Positions 34,430 through 47,250 of a DNA stretch of 64,000 nucleotides are shown in pieces. The notes beneath the pieces were generated by a model. That model made no database searches. It was not told the origin of the DNA and saw only the letters and a program-made list of their open reading frames with translations. Within the stretch, counting starts at the first letter, position 1. Each line of letters starts with the position of its first letter. A program made the translations under genes and the position numbers. The DNA lies in assembly GCA_012932295.1 (NCBI GenBank), contig JAAONU010000001.1, positions 27,008,550 through 27,072,549 of the forward strand. The letters run 5' to 3'. Origin of the DNA: Cyclina sinensis. Its lineage: Eukaryota > Mollusca > Bivalvia > Venerida > Veneridae.

Positions 34430-35078
34430 CTTCGGGTATATAATGCTCAGCCCAGGCTGGGCGGCCCAGCGGTGCTCTTGTTTGTATTGTGCTGTCCTTA
34501 ACTTGCTCAAACAGTTCTGCTCTTTGCGTTTAAAGGTTGCAGGAGCAAAAAATTTAGGAAAATTCAAATGTCTTTTCCTCCATAACCCCCAACGTCTTTT
34601 TGTACCAAATTTCATAAAAATATTCTTGATAATTTCCTTTTCTAAATTTGCTTGAAAGTTCCACTCCATTGCACCTAGGCTGCACCAGAGGTTTGAAAAG
34701 GAAAATATATTAAAGACATTTGGTTTTGAACAGGAAGTCATACACCACCTATTAAAATTGCTCTCATTATTCCACTCTGTTCTCAAAATGTCTCATTATT
34801 CCACTCTGTTCTCAAAATGTCTCATTATTCCACTCTGTTCTCAAAATGGCAGCCATAGCTAAAAATAGATTTTTTGTTAACATTTTGCTTAAATGTTATC
34901 TCTTCACAAGCTGCTAGCCTAAAATTTCCTTTGCCCCATGGGTTTTACTTGTATAAAAGATAAGATCTTTGAAAACCTTCATTTAGAAAATGTAATATTG
35001 CTTCTGACATTTGCTTAAACAGTAGACCCACAGTCAGAGTATGCAAGTGAGCGATCCAGGGCCACCATGGCCCTCTTG
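34430..35078 (+). mobile_element. Pearl-like tails and a 29-bp triplicate
   Basis: Two 3' ends occur: CAGCCCAGGCTGGGCGGCCC then GTGCTCTTG (to about 34478), and GAGCGATCCAGGG with the hairpin AGGGCCACCATGGCCCT and CTTG at 35075-35078. Between them, 34762-34848 is three exact copies of a 29-bp unit beginning TCTCATTATTCCACTCTG. 5' ends are not evident. Confidence 0.5.
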
Positions 35079-35573
35079 TTTCTGTTGTGATTTGTTCAAT
35101 CAGTTTTTGACCATAGCCATTAAGTGAATGTACAGTAATGAAGGTTGAAACTGTTATGTTGTGAATGCTTCTAATATTTCCTGAATGTTAGTCAGCCCTT
35201 TAGAGCTCTTCGTTAAAATAGCATTGACAGTTTTTATAAGTATGAAGATAAAACACTTGAGTTTTTAAATGGCAATACTTTCCGGACCTTGATTTGCCAT
35301 ACAGATAAGGGTGTCATTGTTGGTTATTGTCAATTGTTTTGAGTGGCTACTGATAATAATTATGGTATACTAGGCCACTTGTTTGGTTTACGAGAATTTT
35401 ATGGAAAAGTGTCCACTTGGTGGGAAAAAAAAAGGGGAAAAAATATTGGTTTACATAAAATTAATAAAATTGCTTATTGTGCGAAACTTTAAGCATAGCA
35501 AACATGGCAAATACATATAAAAATAACATACATTTTAAACCAATTTTATAATCATATCATGACTAGTGTTATT

Positions 35574-36454
35574 ATACCCTCTAAACGAAGTTTGGGGTGG
35601 GTGGTGTATATATAGGAGTCACCAGGTGGTTGGTTGGTCGGTCGGTCGGACGGTATAACTTGAAAACTAATAATTTGAATTCAATGCAAGTTCATACAAT
35701 GGTCAAGCACAATGACAGGAAGTGCAGTGTTCAAGTATCATAACCCCATCTTCACTTTTTGCACAGTTATTGCCCTTTATTGGTTTTCCTTGTCCGGAGC
35801 ATAACTTGAAAACTACTGGTTGGAAATCAGTGCAACTTCATACAATGGTCAAGCACAATGAGAGAAAGTGCAGTGTTCAAAAATCATAACTCCATCTTCA
35901 CTATTTGCCCAGTTATAGCCCTTTGTTGGTTTTCCTTGTCTAGAGCATAACTTGAAAACTACTGGTTGGAGTTCAATGCAACTTCATACAATGGGTCAAG
36001 CACAGTGAGAGGAAGTGCAGTGTACAAGAGCTATAACTCTTTCTTCACTATTTGCACAGTTATTTGCAGTTTGTTGATTTTTTTGTCTGGAGCATAACTT
36101 GAAAACAAATGGTTGGAATTCAATGCAACTTCATACAATGGTCAAGCACAATGACAAAAAGTACAGAGTACAAGAGCCATAACTCCATCTTCAGTATTTG
36201 CACAGTTATTGCCCTTTATTGGTTTTCCTTGTCAGGAGCATAACTTGAAAATTAATGGTTGGAATTCAATGCAACTTCATACAATAGTCAACCACAGTGA
36301 AAGGAAATGCAATGTACAAGAACCACAACTATCTTCAATTGCCCACAACCATAACTCTATGTCAGTTCTTTTACAAAGTATTCTGTAACTAATAACTTCC
36401 TCAGTACGGAAGCAGTCTTGCAGGAGTATTAATCACATTTAGTGATAGCCCTAG
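35574..36454 (+). mobile_element. Pearl/Helentron-like element, ATACCC family, copy 1
   Basis: The head ATACCCTCTAAACGAAGTTT is followed by GGGGTGGG and TATAGGAGTCACC. About 140-150 bp core units contain TTGAAAACTACTGGTTGGA and TCATACAATGGTCAAGCACA. The tail has GGAGTATT, the hairpin ATCACATTTAGTGAT, then AGCCCTAG (CTAG 36451-36454) before TT. Confidence 0.65.
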
Positions 36455-36840
36455 TTAAGAAATAGTAAACGTCAAAGGCTGAGGTCTGCTACATATTTGA
36501 GGGCTTACTCACTGGGGGATCTCTAAAGGGCCAGAAGGTGTGAAGCGGTGCTTATTATTTCTTATATTATACCCCACATTTACTCTATTATTAAATGTTT
36601 GAAATGGAAATACGTCTTTGTGGGCAGGTGAGTGTAAGACTTGTGCGCAGCCATCAGTATGTTTAAAAATCTTTTCCTACCCGGTACCACAATGATCTTC
36701 TGTTTCTGGAAATTTATATATTTTTTTCTTCTTATTAAGATTAACATTCCAAATATAAATCTTATCAATATTGTAATAAGTTTAATTAAAATTAGATAAT
36801 TAAAGACAGGTCCACTGAAATTATACACAATAGTCTTTTT

Positions 36841-37618
36841 ATACGTCCATTTGAAAAACAGGACGTATTATGGGAACGCCTATGGTGGTCGGGAGGGCAG
36901 ACAGGTGGTGGGGCGGAGTCCAGTTTTGTCTGGAGCACATCTTCAACGTGCATGGATGAATTTTAATGATACTTGGTACCAATGAAAACCGCTTGTCCGG
37001 AGCAAAACTTCAACATGCATGAAGGATTTTAATATAACTTGGCATAACTGTTCAGCATTGCGAGGCGGAGTGTCGGGTGCAAAATTCAGGTCCCTGTAGC
37101 CAAGGTCAAGGTCACACATAGACATCAAAGGTCAGATAAAAATATATGAAAATGTGAGTATGGACCATTTACTCATCATGAATCGAGGTATTCTATGTTC
37201 ACCATCATGAGACTGAGCATTACACGCATAATCCAGGTCCATATATGCAAGGTCAAGGCCACTAGAGATGAGGAAGTGTCCATTTTTTGTCCAGAGCATA
37301 TCTTCTACATGTATGGAAGGATTTTAGTATTACTTGATACTAAAGTTCACCATCATAAAACGTAGTGTTGCGTGCATGAACCAGGTCTCTTGGTCAAAAA
37401 CTAGGTCACCCAGCCTAAATATGGAAAAACCTTGTTAGCACCTGAGAGGTAACATTTTCAGCCCAGATGTCCTGGAAATTTGGCAGAAAGGTTGTTTCAA
37501 TAATTTCTAGGTCAATTTTGAATATGGTTCATCTAGGGTCAATTAACCAGGCTTATAACAACTTTGTTAAAAGCAGTCATACTCAGGTGAGCAATATAGG
37601 GTCATCATGGCCCTCTTG
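36841..37618 (+). mobile_element. Chimeric element: ATACGTCC head with AGGGCC tail
   Basis: The head hairpin ATACGTCCATTTGAAAAACA..GGACGTAT follows TTTTT. The first half of the core is specific to that family (TCCGGAGCAAAACTTCAACA). From about 37385 the sequence switches to units of the array seen at 58750-60170, and the element ends CTCAGGTGAGCAATATAGGG with a CCATCATGG hairpin core and CTTG (37615-37618). The subterminal inverse belongs to the AGCTCACC head, not to ATACGTCC. Confidence 0.6.
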
Positions 37619-40600
37619 TTTTTGTTTTAGGTTGGTTTAAAGAAAATTTAAACACATGGACAATTTTGAAAACATATTTTAACCTTGACATCCTGATCTG
37701 TGTTCTGTTTTTAAACATGTACATCATGTAAAAATGGAAAAATATCTACAATGGTTCTTAGGTGAGCGATAAAGGACCATTATGGCTCATTTCAAGGAGG
37801 ACATTAAGATTTTCATCAACAGAAATGTTTGAATTACCAGATACCACATTAGCTATGATATTTCTTTATATCATCTGTATTTCAACAGCAGTCACTACCA
37901 TGACCGTGATACATTAGACAGGTTTCCTCTTAAATATTTGCTGGATTAGGTACACAAATTTTATCACTTACTTAGGTGAGGAAAATAATTGTGAATCATT
38001 TCCTTCTGTAGATACATGTATGAAATTCATTTACGCCTGTCATATCAATTTGAGGTAAGCTGAAAGCAAGAAATTTGTATTGGTTCAGAACCTTTAAGGG
38101 TAGTTGTTGAAATGTGTCTGTGGTAGTGGATAAATGATAAAGTTTTGTTTATTTATGTAACCTTGAAAGAAAAAGTGTAACGTTATTGCTTTGTGATGGG
38201 GTAAGCCAAACTGGCAAATGGCACAAACATACAGCAAATTCATTATGATAATGGAAATCTGCCCCAGGAATAAGTGGTAGTAGTTGTCAAAATTTGAATC
38301 TAGTATTTTAAAGTTTTGAATTTCATTGGCATTTGTCTTTCAGTACCTCCAGGCATTAAGCATCTCTGGTCAATGTTTTGATCTGTATTCTAGAGAATAG
38401 AGGTTTAAACTTACAACATATGTTCCAGTACTCTGCTGCAGTACTAGCACTGCAGAAAAAAAATGCTGACCTTGCTACTGAGATAAATAAATTTTGCCCA
38501 GTTACAGATACAGGTCATCTTTAATGTCAGCAGGTAACATAGAAGTTTGAAATGTTTTCAAACTAAAGAATTTATTTGCTTTCACTCCTGTACCTAACCT
38601 TGTTTTAGATTCTGCAAAATCCAGGACTTCAATGTTTTCAGCCTATGATCATAAATAGACAATTTATTTGTAGTTGGGAAGGTTCACTGCACCTTTCATT
38701 ATGCCCTGCATACTTCACATTTTACAGGTATTACAATATTGCTCATTATACGGTGTGACGTAGTGGTACATTTAAAGAAAACAAGTGTGTAATTTTGCCA
38801 AATAAGGTATTTTACTGTGTTAAAAATTTAAACTGCGGTTTTTGGGGTTTCATTGCTGATTTTAAGTAGCTTTCTCATTTCTGCTTTGGTTACTAAGGTG
38901 ACATTGATCCAAAATGTTATGCCTTGTAAAATTTTCCCTTAAAAGGTCGTAGCTGTCCCTGTATTGGATGAAGATAGGATATCATTTATCAGTTTACTGA
39001 TAAAAGTGAAAACAATTACAATATCTAACAAACAAGGGACCTTAGGCTGATAGCCTATAGCATGATAATCACTAACTTTATTGTAAGTAGGTTTATTGAA
39101 ATGTTTCCCTCTAAAAAAAATGCACTCTGTAATTGCATGGTCTTCTTTGAACAAGACTATAAAAAACAGTTTTCATTTGTCAAGCTTCACTTTGCATTTG
39201 CATTTTTGTGTGACTAATATGATAGAGACCTGTGTAACTCATTATTAATTAGAAACAGCTTGTTATCAATTTAGTTATTGGCATAAAATGACATTTCTAG
39301 GATTATAGAAAGCTTGTTCATGTTTTGTTCTGTTATCTAAATGAATTGGACTGGATAAAATTCAAAATTTGTTATCGGCGAAGTTCTGTAGTTAAATTCT
39401 GTATACATTTGAAAAGTGATTCTTTTAATTGGTGACAGGCCAGCTTATTTTTTTGGGTAGAATTGCATTTTTCATTGTCTTGCTTCTTTGTTTTATAGTT
39501 CAAATATTGAGGGAAGTGAAAATGATTTTGAAGTACAATGTGATTTGATACGTACACCGTATTTTGCTTATTTCTTGACTGTGTTTCAGTATTAGTCTCT
39601 GCAAGTTGAATAGTCCATAAAAGGTGTGGTCTTAGAAAAGCACTTGTTTGTACCTCAAGAAAAGCAGCTCTAGAACACCATAAGCCAAGTCTTTATTGGC
39701 TGCCCAGCAATATTTCTCTGGTACTTGCTACTTCATATATAACATTTCATCTAATTATTCCTGCGGTCAAATATATTTTGATGGAAATAAAAAATAGATT
39801 CATGACCAAGGGGAAGTGATTACAACATGTTTATGTACTGTTTTAATCACTATTAGTGAACTCACAGCATGGTTATGGCTGATTGAAAATAGGAACTGGA
39901 GCAGTCAAGGGGAGAAAATTTGTGGAACAGAATGTTTCAACTGTAGTAAATAAATGATCCGATATAAAGGTCCTGTGTCCTGTGCCTGTAAGCATGTGAA
40001 ACTTATTTTTAACAGAATGTCCTGAAGTAGAGTTTTTTTATATGCCAGTTTAGGTGGATATATTTTATACAAAGCAAGATAGAGTCACACTTCTGGTATA
40101 GACAATGATTTTATGTTACTCCACAAGATTGAAACACTTTGGCAGTGTCTTTAGAAATTCTCCCAATATTTAGGGTAGTAGCTATCATCCTTGAGACTAC
40201 AGGTGGTAAGAGAATACAAATTATTACCACAAACATTTCCTTTGCATGTATACCAGTCCTGTTCTCAAAGAGAAAAAACATTTCGATATGAATGAAATTC
40301 CATAAGGCGGGAGAAAGCAAATTACAAGACTGCATGTGGCTTTGATGGTACAGATTGATTGAACTAAAAAAGTACATGCCACTGCCGATTTTTTACATGT
40401 GGTAACTTTTTTTTTTTATAACTTTTTCAGCTAATTCGACCACTAAGTGCTCAAGGGTGAGCTGTTATGATTGGTGAATGATGTCAGTCATCGACATTTT
40501 ACATCCAACAACATTTCCTCTTAAACCATTGGGCTAACTAACTAAACTAACTAAACAGTCCTGTAACTTTAGCATTGGCCTTAGGAAGACTCTAAATTGA

Positions 40601-41429
40601 ACTAGGCCTTAAAAAAAATCCCTAGATAGCCCTTGAAAATAGTGTGCATAGCGATCAGGGGCCCTTTAATTATACAGTTCTTGCAGCTGATGCCTGAAAT
40701 AAAAATATTAGAAATAGATTCTTAAACAGAAGAACATGGAAATTCAATGCAGTCATTTCATTGGACAGAAGAAATTGTTGATATCTGAATTAATATTTGT
40801 CGTTGATGGCAGAGATCCCTGGATACATAGGGAGACAATTGGTACAGCCATTGAAACAGCCATTCAAGTTGTAGCTGCTTACATCAATGTCAGTTACAAA
40901 ATTAGTGGCGAAGTGAATGATACAAAATGCTGGGAAAGTGTGTTTTAAATTTTGGCTGCCAAAAGTTAAACCCGGAAGTAGCGCAGATTTCATGATGCTA
41001 TAATTTTTCAGCACCGGTTAACATGATCGATTGACCAGGTGCCAGTCAAGTTCACTCATTGAAGAGGTAATCAGTTAATTGCTGATAGTTGCCTGGGGGC
41101 ACTGGTGGCAATTGCATGGGTTTATTATAGGTTTGAAGGATCGCATTAGGGATGGATTGGAAATTTTTGTGAAATTTTGGTGTTTTAATGATAAGTTGTA
41201 CCTAAATTTGATTTAAAAAAAAATAAATATATATATAGTCTGATTTTTTAAGGAGTTTTGGAAATAAAGATAGGTCCAGGAAGCTGTAATTTGGTAAAAA
41301 CAGACAAATTTTTGGTTTTCTGGAGCCCTGGTTTCAATCTTGTTTTATATGATGCTTGAAGTCACCTGACTTCTTGACTCTCATTAATTTCTATGAATGT
41401 GTATCCGAACTGAACCATTTAAGTATTCA

Positions 41430-41700
41430 TAACGGGGACAGGGTCACTTGATTTTACATAGGCTTATATAGGAAAGACACACAAAAAACTTTTTGTCTGA
41501 AACTGTATTCCTTAGAAGTTAGATATTTTACATATTGCATAGTCTAGAAGACCTCTACCAAATTTGTTCAAATTATGTCAAAATTGGTTCTTCCCCAGGG
41601 TTCTTTTTGTATAAAGTATAAGGTCTTCAAAAACTAAATTCAAAATTTGCTTCTGATGTTTGCTCAAAAGCAGCCCCTTAGCCAAAGTTCATAGGTGAGT
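41430..41700 (+). mobile_element. Truncated AGCTCACC-family core
   Basis: GGGTCACTTGATTTTACATA, CTTTTTGTCTGAAACTG and ACCTCTACCAAATTTGTTCA end at CATAGGTGAGTAGCAACC without the usual hairpin. Confidence 0.45.
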
Positions 41701-42114
41701 AGCAACCCCAGTTAGCCAGTGGCTTATCAGTTTTTTATCTGGAAATCTGCTGATTTCGTAGGGTCACTGGACTATAACAGCTATAAAATCTTTTGTTCTA
41801 GACCAATTTTAAAAGTATTTATATATAAAGAAAGCTAATAAAGTTATCTTTAAGCACATATAAAAATTATTATTTTAGACCAAATAATGAATTAATACCG
41901 CTGAAGCGAATTGCGAGGTTTTGTGAGATCTGCTATCAGTTAAAATTTTCATGCATCATTCGCGTTGCGCGTGACCCCTATGTGCTTTAAAGTTATTTCC
42001 AGCGTGTAAAACATTCATAAATATTCATAAGATATTACTTTTTTAAGAGCTGGGTGAATACAGATTAGATTGGTGGTCGTTTAATTTGCATATGTCTCTC
42101 CGTCTCTCTGGTGA

Positions 42115-43350
42115 GCGACCTATATAGTTTTTCGGGTTATTAGGTCAAAGGCTAATGTCACAGTGACCTTGAAAAGCAAAACCTTTTCCGATCAATAATA
42201 ATAGAACTAAAACTTCATAGGCAGGTTGGTAATGGCTAGTAGTTTTAATGTCCCTAGATAAAAGGTCAAGGTCATATTGATCATTAACTGAAATAACTGG
42301 TTTCTTATGAATAACTAGAGAATACTTGGTCCTAGGGTCCTTGAACATGCAATGCTGGTTGATAATGACCAGTAGAAGACTTATTTCGCTTCATAGGCAG
42401 GTTGGTAATGGTCAGAAGATCATCCCTAAAGTTTTTAGGGTCTCTTGGTCAAAGTTCAAAGAGTGACCATTAACAGAAAAATTGTTTCCAGTAAATAATG
42501 AGATAACTCTAAGGAATTGGCTTCACAGACTTGACATGCAGGTTGGTCTTTTCAGGAGATGACCCCTAATGTCTTTGAGGTCACTAGGGTAAAGGCCAAG
42601 GTCACGGTGGCCATACACAGTAAAGAGGAAAACAGATTCTGATTGATAAATTGAGAACCCTTGGACCTTGCTGCCACTTAACTTCCTACCTACCCACCCT
42701 CCCACATTACTACCTACCTACCTACCTACCCATGTAGTTCCTGTACTCTTTCATGTTCTCCAGTAACTGAACTTACACATTTTATAACTGAAGTCATACA
42801 GTTCCTCTCATTTATCTTCTCATCATTGCCAATAGCTTTTGGTATCAGAACAGTCATGGACTTCGAGGATGCTGCGTATCTATTTTGGGGTCAAACTGGC
42901 AAAGGTTTAGGTCACAATAATGGTTTGACATAAGAAAATGGTTTCAGAGCAATAAGTTACTCTCCATAATTATAATCTACCTTTTTTAAAAATTACACAT
43001 GGACTTCAACCCAGCCAGAGAGGAGTCCTGTTGATTTGGGGGTCAAAGGTTAAAATCACAGTGCTTAAAGTAAGAAAACTGCAACTTACTTTCATTATTG
43101 CCAACCTTCTTAAAAACTAACATGTGGACTTCAACCACATGAAGGATGATCCCTATCGATTTTTTGTCAAAAGATAAAGGTCAAGGTTACAATGGTTGAC
43201 AAAACGGTTTTCAGACCATAACATGCTTTTCTAATAAAACTTAACACAGTATATATTTCACTTGATCAAGGATGATCCCAATTGATTTTAGGGGTGAAAA
43301 GTCTCTTTGCTTCAAAATAAGGAAACAGTTTTCAGATCATAACTTGCTTT
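42115..43350 (+). repeat. Degenerate AGGTCA-rich tandem array
   Basis: Repeated phrases TCATAGGCAGGTTGGTAATG, AAAGGTCAAGGTCATA and GTCACAGTGACCTTGAAAAG define about 120-150 bp units to 42700. More eroded units with GATGATCCC and GGTCAAAGGT phrases continue to 43350. A CTAC microsatellite lies at about 42680-42730. Confidence 0.5.
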
Positions 43351-43698
43351 CCTTATTATCTAAATTCCTGTAAAATTACACATTGACTTCAATCACATCA
43401 ACTAGACCATAATTTGGTTACAGTTCCACAACAAAATTATTGGTTTTATACCCTCAGCAAAGGTTATTTGATGACCCTTGTACAAATGCACCTTTGCTAC
43501 AGGCTAGAACCCAGTCATTTTTCAATCATTTTCAGTCTAATTACTTCCCTTACTTCTCGTCCCAACTCTTTAAATGGCTTCCCTAGTAAAACAAAGTGGA
43601 ATGCGCAAGTGGGGGGTATTAATCACTCCATGAATAGCTCTAGTTATGGCCAATCTAAGAAAACACGATGTGTTTGAACTATTTATTGTACACACCAG

Positions 43699-43732
<34 letters not shown>

Positions 43733-44181
43733 ATGTATAGTGAGTATCCTATATTGTGTATATTTTTGTTATAAGATAGTATGTGTTTCTTAAAAAAGTT
43801 AAGTTCACTTTTGGTTTGACAAACATTTATTACGGTTCTGATATCTTTAAAGAATGCATGGTAGGGTACAGTAAACTCAACCTCTGTTACAGTACATTGC
43901 ATAAGATAATTGGACAAATGTACAGGTCTTGTGTAAGTGAGGGTTAAGTTTTGCATTTATATAATTATGCCTGTTAGACATGACACCAATGACAATGTAA
44001 CAGCTGTGATGTCATACTTGTTCTCTTAGCTGCTGTCAAACTTCCTAACAGTACAGTGAATTTTTGATCTTGTATCAAAGCACAACATATACAAAAGAAG
44101 ATTAAGTATCAGAACGTTGATAGAAATTGCATGAATGAACACTTGGTACATTTTGTGTATTATGGTCATTAACCATTTCAG

Positions 44182-44296
44182 AGGTGAATCTGGTGCAGGA
44201 AAGACAGAGAACACAAAGAAAGTTATCCAGTATCTCGCATATGTTGCAGCGTCTTCGCGCACTCAGCGTACCTCTGTTTCGAATGTCCATATCCAG
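44182..44296 (+). CDS. MYH10: Non-muscle myosin II heavy chain, coding exon 4 (P-loop, residues 181-219)
   Basis: After TTTCAG, an A completes the Thr codon and GESGAGKT follows (residues 182-189, bases 44183-44206). This is the Walker A P-loop that binds ATP phosphates. [17 protein letters not shown] continues, then a hydrophilic stretch [13 protein letters not shown] forming surface loop 1, which tunes ADP release in myosin II. It ends in phase 0 at CAG|GTATGT. The next constitutive exon starts GELENQ, so loop 1 is interrupted by a splice junction exactly where vertebrate B1 cassettes enter. Confidence 0.95.
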
Positions 44297-45130
44297 GTAT
44301 GTATAAGGGACTGGTGTAAAGAAGGTCCCTGAAAATGTCATTTCATCATTGTCATCATTAGATATTTGCTCTGGCGGCTGTTATTTGTGACTGTCCTCTT
44401 GTATTTAGAATATGTAATGTGTGTGAAATAGCAGCTGTAATATTTAAAGGGGAAAGCAGTTTTTTTTTTTTTTTTTTTTGGCAGTTTCATTTTAAAAAGT
44501 GTTTTTTCTGCTGATTAGAATATTTTCTTAAAGGCATGGAGTTAAGGTGCTATAGTGTTCATGTGTTAGATTGATTGTGAAGAGCTAGATAAGAAAAAGA
44601 TGCTGGTAAGGTATCTTAGTCTTGCTTTATAGAGATTGGGGTGAAATGGATTTATGTACATCACAATGCTTTCATTGAAATTCACATCCTGTCAGAGCTA
44701 TATCATCATCTTAAGGTTCATAAAAAAGTTTGTGAAATTGTCTCCCTTGTGTGTTTAAAGTGTGAACCCAAGCTTAAGAGTGGTACAATTATTATGAATG
44801 AAAGTTCTGAAATAATTCGCATGAACATTATTTTTGATTTACCAGTATTTGGACAATAAAGTATGTTTCCAACTTGATAAGACTGAAAATATCTTGATTT
44901 TTATGCAAGTGTTTGAGTTACCCCTGTTCATTTTTGAACTTTATTTTTTTCACAGAAATTTAAACTAAATCATGTTTCATACTGAAAGAAAGCATGGGAT
45001 CTTTTTGCTTTACAGCAAGGGTGTGATGTTTTGCCATTTATTTTTAAAACAACCAATATAAAAGGCAAAGCTGACATTGAACAGACTTGTTTTAAAATGT
45101 TTTGTACCTGTGTGTGTGTGAATGTTCTAG

Positions 45131-45157
45131 GGAATCGAGGAAAGAAGTCATATCATG
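45131..45157 (+). CDS. MYH10: Candidate alternative 27-bp loop 1 cassette exon
   Basis: GTGTGTGTGTGAATGTTCTAG precedes 27 bases that end in ATG|GTATGT, a near-consensus donor. The length is a multiple of three, and the flanking constitutive exons meet in phase 0. Inclusion would add GIEERSHIM between VHIQ and GELENQ with no stop or frame change. This is the position of the B1 insert of vertebrate NMII-B and NMII-C. The size (nine residues) is similar to those inserts, but the sequence is not alike. The acceptor tract is GT-rich rather than strongly pyrimidine, which suits a regulated exon. Confidence 0.5.
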
Positions 45158-46269
45158 GTATGTACGACACAAGTTCTCGTACTTTCCGTGTGGATGTCTT
45201 TGTTCCGTGATTCAGAGTTGTGGCTACATTTTCCTGTGGCTGAATTTTACAGTTTTAACCATGCTTTTGTTATGTATTTAGACTTATGCTTGATGAATAT
45301 GAAGATATGCCAAGCACATGCTGAAAAAAATGGACTCTTACACATTCTGTTGACACCAATTTCTTAATTTGTTATGGATTTGTTGTGACTGCTTGAGGTC
45401 ATTTATCCCCTCTGTATAACAAAGTGTTTAAAAGAATATTGTGGAACATATATATTTATGAGTTCTGCAGTTACTGTTGTACTTAACAGTCACAATTAAA
45501 ATCAATAAAAGGGGTAAAGAATTTGATAATTTTCACTGTGTATGGAAGTGTAGAGAGTTGAGTTATGAAAGTACACTACTCTTTTCACCAGTAATTCACT
45601 TTGGTGTGTAGAGGGATTTTTATATAAGATCAGCACTATTTGATCGAATTTTAGAACAGGTTCTTGTTGTTAATACACCAGCGCCTATGATAAAAGTCTT
45701 TTCTGCATGTGTTTGATATAGTTTTCTTGCAGATTCATCAAAAGTTCAGAAAAATTACTTTCAAGTGCTCAGTGCAGAATTGCTGTAAGACTTTTTAGTT
45801 TCAATGAAGCTACAGCTGTTTTGCACAGAACTCTCTTAAGCTTCAGTTTTAATATTAAGGTGAACCCAAAAATTCTCGTTTTGTAATGACTAGCAAATTG
45901 TGAAAGTTACTGTTTGGGAGAATTATGTACTTGTATATTAAAAAGGTAAATATTTGTTCATTGAAGGATGACAAAATTGCAAAAGTAAGATAACAGTTAC
46001 AGATTACCAAGTATACACACTTCCCATTAACACAACAACTAAATTCCTGTATCTTAAATCTATTTTCAAACTCTAAAATCTCCAGAAAAAAGTATAAACA
46101 TTATCATGTGTTTTCCAAAACCTTACAGTGTATCTTCCAAACCTTTCTCAGATCAGTTTAGTGACTTCCCTCTAAAAATCACCATTAAATTTTTCCCACA
46201 TGTAGTAATATATTCACAGTTCTTCAGGTTTATTGAGAGTTGCCAGAGAGTACTATTTACAGAAAAAGA

Positions 46270-47250
46270 TAAAAACTAGAGATGTGTCTATAGGACACAG
46301 ATGCCCACACATTTCACTGTATTGTCACAAAAAATCCTGTACAATTACAGATGTGTTTAAACATTAACCTTAACATTAATGGGTCTAAAAAAATGCTATT
46401 TTTGTTTAAATGGGGAGGTGGGGGGGGGGGGGGGGCATAACTCTCTTAATCTCTGATAAATTTGCGTCAAAATACCAAGGTGCGTAAGTTCACATGCTGA
46501 TAACTATTCTTAGAAAGTTTCATGGATCTAGCAGTTAAACATTTTGAGTTACACGTGACACAAGTCTGAAAATGCTATTTCTTTATTAATCAGGCAGCAT
46601 AAGTCTGCTGATCTCCAATAAATTTGCATCAAAATACCCAGGTGCATAAGTTCACATGCTGACAACTATTTTTAGAAAGTTTCATGGCTCTAGCAGTTAA
46701 GTTTGAAGTTACACACAACTCAAAGCAGTGGACGCTTTCCCCCACCCTTCCCCTCCCCTGCTCCCCACTCTCATGGTGGGGGCATAAAAATCATCTCTAA
46801 CTGTTCATTAAGTACTGGTTAGAGCTTAATCCACATGAAATGATTTTTTTTGCAATGCTTCCCGGAGCATTGAGAAGAAGCGCGGGGCGCAAGAGCCATT
46901 ACTCTGCACTTCCTCATTTTGGAGTCAGTGCCTTTTGTTTATTTTACATATTTAATTTTTGTCCAGAGCATAACTTTTGGACTGTAGTATAAGTAATATC
47001 AATTTGAAATTTCATAGGTGGATAGATCTTATGAAGGAGAAATGCTATGCACAATAATCGTTGGTCTGCACTTCATAATTTTGGAGTTCCCTTACTTGAT
47101 TTTCATACTTTTAATTTTTGTCGGAGCATAATTCTTACTCTGTAAAACCTGTCAACTTGAAACTTCATAGTTGGATAGATCTTGTGAAAGAGATATTCAT
47201 TGCGTAAGAACCATCACTCTGCACTTCATTTTTTGGAGTTATTGCCCTTG
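46270..47250 (+). repeat. Repeat-like region, GATGTGTC family and tandem core
   Basis: A hairpin-like head AGATGTGTCTATAGGACACA at about 46279 is followed by two similar about 160-bp blocks (CATAACTCTCTTAATCTC.. and CATAAGTCTGCTGATCTC..), each with AAATTTGCATCAAAATACC. Three units with GAGCATAACTTTTGGACT-type phrases follow to 47250. The 3' terminus is not identified. Confidence 0.45.

Larger units (their letters stand above)
30655..44181 (+). other. Intron 3 (13.5 kb)
   Basis: Repeats are listed separately at 31547-32609, 32682-33220, 33300-35078, 35574-36454, 36841-37618, 41430-41700 and 42115-43350. The stretch 37620-41400 is mostly ordinary AT-rich sequence with a decayed AGGGCC-type tail near 37760-37790 and an AACT microsatellite near 40530-40556. 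A CTAG-type tail occurs at about 43615-43645, and an A/TA tract at 43697-43733. A 70-codon frame at 40736-40948 shows no recognisable features. Confidence 0.8.

Noticed and set aside
40736..40948. 70-codon + strand frame in intron 3
   Set aside because: No recognised motif, no supporting splice sites, and an equally long antisense frame overlaps it.
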